Shown here piece by piece: positions 4,746 through 5,374 of a stretch of DNA of 5,374 nucleotides. The notes under the pieces are model-generated. The model searched no databases and was not told the origin of the DNA. It worked only from the letters and a program-made list of their open reading frames with translations. The position numbers and the translations under genes were made by a program. This stretch comes from Acidobacteriaceae bacterium. GTDB taxonomy: Bacteria; Acidobacteriota; Terriglobia; Terriglobales; Acidobacteriaceae. The DNA is taken from positions 1 through 5,374 of the forward strand of contig JASHVU010000302.1 of NCBI GenBank assembly GCA_030044455.1, read 5' to 3'. The first letter of the stretch is position 1, and each line of letters opens with the position of its first letter.

Positions 4746-5374
4746 ATGCAAATTCGATCGTACGGTCTTATCGTGAAAAGGGCGATGCTATCTGCAACCG
4801 CAGTGGCGCTGCTTGCCTCCGCCGCGGCGCTCAACGCCCAGGCCGCCCAAACTGCGCCAGCGGGTACAAACCCGGCCGACCAGAAACCGCCGCAAGCCAA
4901 GCCCAAGCCTCCCATACGACCGATCGACATGGCCCCGACTTACCCCACGCGATTCGACTTTTTGCGCGGCGCGTACGGTCCTTTCAGAGCGAACAACGAT
5001 CTGCTCTACTACCACCTCGATGTTCGGGTCGATCCGGCCAAGGGATTTATCGGCGGCAAAAACACGGTGCGGTTCCGCATGCTCAAGGATTCGACGCGCA
5101 TCCAGCTCGACCTGAGCGAGAAGCTGAACATCGACAAGATCCTGTTCAAAGGCACGCCGCTCAAATACCAGCGCGACACGGGCGCCGTGTTCATCGACTT
5201 TCCTGAAACGCTGCACTCCGGCCAGGTGTACGAGATCGAGTTCTATTACTCAGGGAATCCTCCCGCGGAGGGCCGGTTCGGCTGCATCACGTTCAAGAAA
5301 GACACCTCAGGCCACGACTGGGTCAATACCGCCTGCGAGGGTGAAGGCGCAAGCGTGTGGTGGCCCAACAAAGA
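4746..5374 (+). CDS. M1-family metallo-aminopeptidase, N-terminal part only (C-terminus outside window)
   Basis: 209 complete codons run off the right edge with no stop. The product starts with a Sec-type signal: K11 R12, hydrophobic segment about 13-30, likely cleavage near AQA|A at residues 31-34. A Pro/Lys/Ala-rich linker follows (about 36-60). From about 68 the sequence matches the M1 aminopeptidase N-terminal beta-saddle domain: FDFLRGAYGP 70-79, a YYHLDVRVDP strand 88-97, GGKNTVRFR 103-111, IQLDL 119-123, and the family motif ACEGEGASVWWPNK 196-209, just before the usual Asp of 'WWPxKD'. The GxMEN exopeptidase motif and the zinc site HEXXH would lie further on, so catalytic competence cannot be judged. 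Expected role: removal of N-terminal residues from peptides in the periplasm or outside. Start ATG 4746 has AGGA at 4736-4739, six bases upstream; Met14 (4785) is a less likely start. Confidence 0.85.
   Translation, partial: MQIRSYGLIVKRAMLSATAVALLASAAALNAQAAQTAPAGTNPADQKPPQAKPKPPIRPIDMAPTYPTRFDFLRGAYGPFRANNDLLYYHLDVRVDPAKGFIGGKNTVRFRMLKDSTRIQLDLSEKLNIDKILFKGTPLKYQRDTGAVFIDFPETLHSGQVYEIEFYYSGNPPAEGRFGCITFKKDTSGHDWVNTACEGEGASVWWPNK

Noticed and set aside
4739..5206. Plus-strand frame (about 155 codons) overlapping the aminopeptidase, and a minus-strand frame at 4788-5216
   Set aside because: The frame starting at 4746 gives a signal peptide and unmistakable M1 aminopeptidase sequence through to the window edge; the others give low-complexity Arg/Pro/Ala-rich translations.

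Overview
The window looks like a piece of a moderately GC-rich Gram-negative soil-type genome, most likely Acidobacteriota (Terriglobia-like). This is inferred from protein style and not from a marker gene. The clues are a CadC-type regulator fused to a TolB-like domain and TPRs, an ankyrin-type N-terminal cap with the 'DAQLxIAxExGFASWPKL' signature, a GH16 lipoprotein with a lipobox, and an M1 aminopeptidase with a Sec signal. All are frequent in that phylum.

Layout: (1) 1-284, minus strand: 5' part of a gene whose product starts with the alpha-helical cap common in front of ankyrin-repeat proteins; it runs off the left edge. (2) 286-505: short gap. (3) 506-2410, minus: 634-residue membrane-spanning transcriptional regulator. 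(4) 2411-2676: divergent intergenic region with an AT-rich core, two dyads and a repeated TAAAATC motif. (5) 2677-3069, plus: small secreted protein of unknown function. (6) 3070-3422: gene-free gap between convergent genes, holding two tandem hairpins and an 89-bp inverted-repeat element. (7) 3423-4601, minus: GH16 endo-beta-1,3-glucanase-like lipoprotein with a chitobiase-C-type domain. (8) 4602-4745: divergent promoter region. (9) 4746-5374, plus: start of an M1-family metallo-aminopeptidase, cut by the right edge before its zinc site.

The genes are arranged as single transcription units with alternating orientation and do not form an obvious operon. Three of the five products (small protein, glucanase, aminopeptidase) carry export signals, which fits a cell that degrades external polysaccharide and peptide. 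No sequence evidence links the regulator to any of them beyond its sharing an intergenic region with the small secreted protein. I see no CRISPR array, tRNA, rRNA, transposase or phage gene. The least explained material is the intergenic 3283-3371 inverted-repeat element, the regulator/small-protein intergenic region, and the small secreted protein itself.
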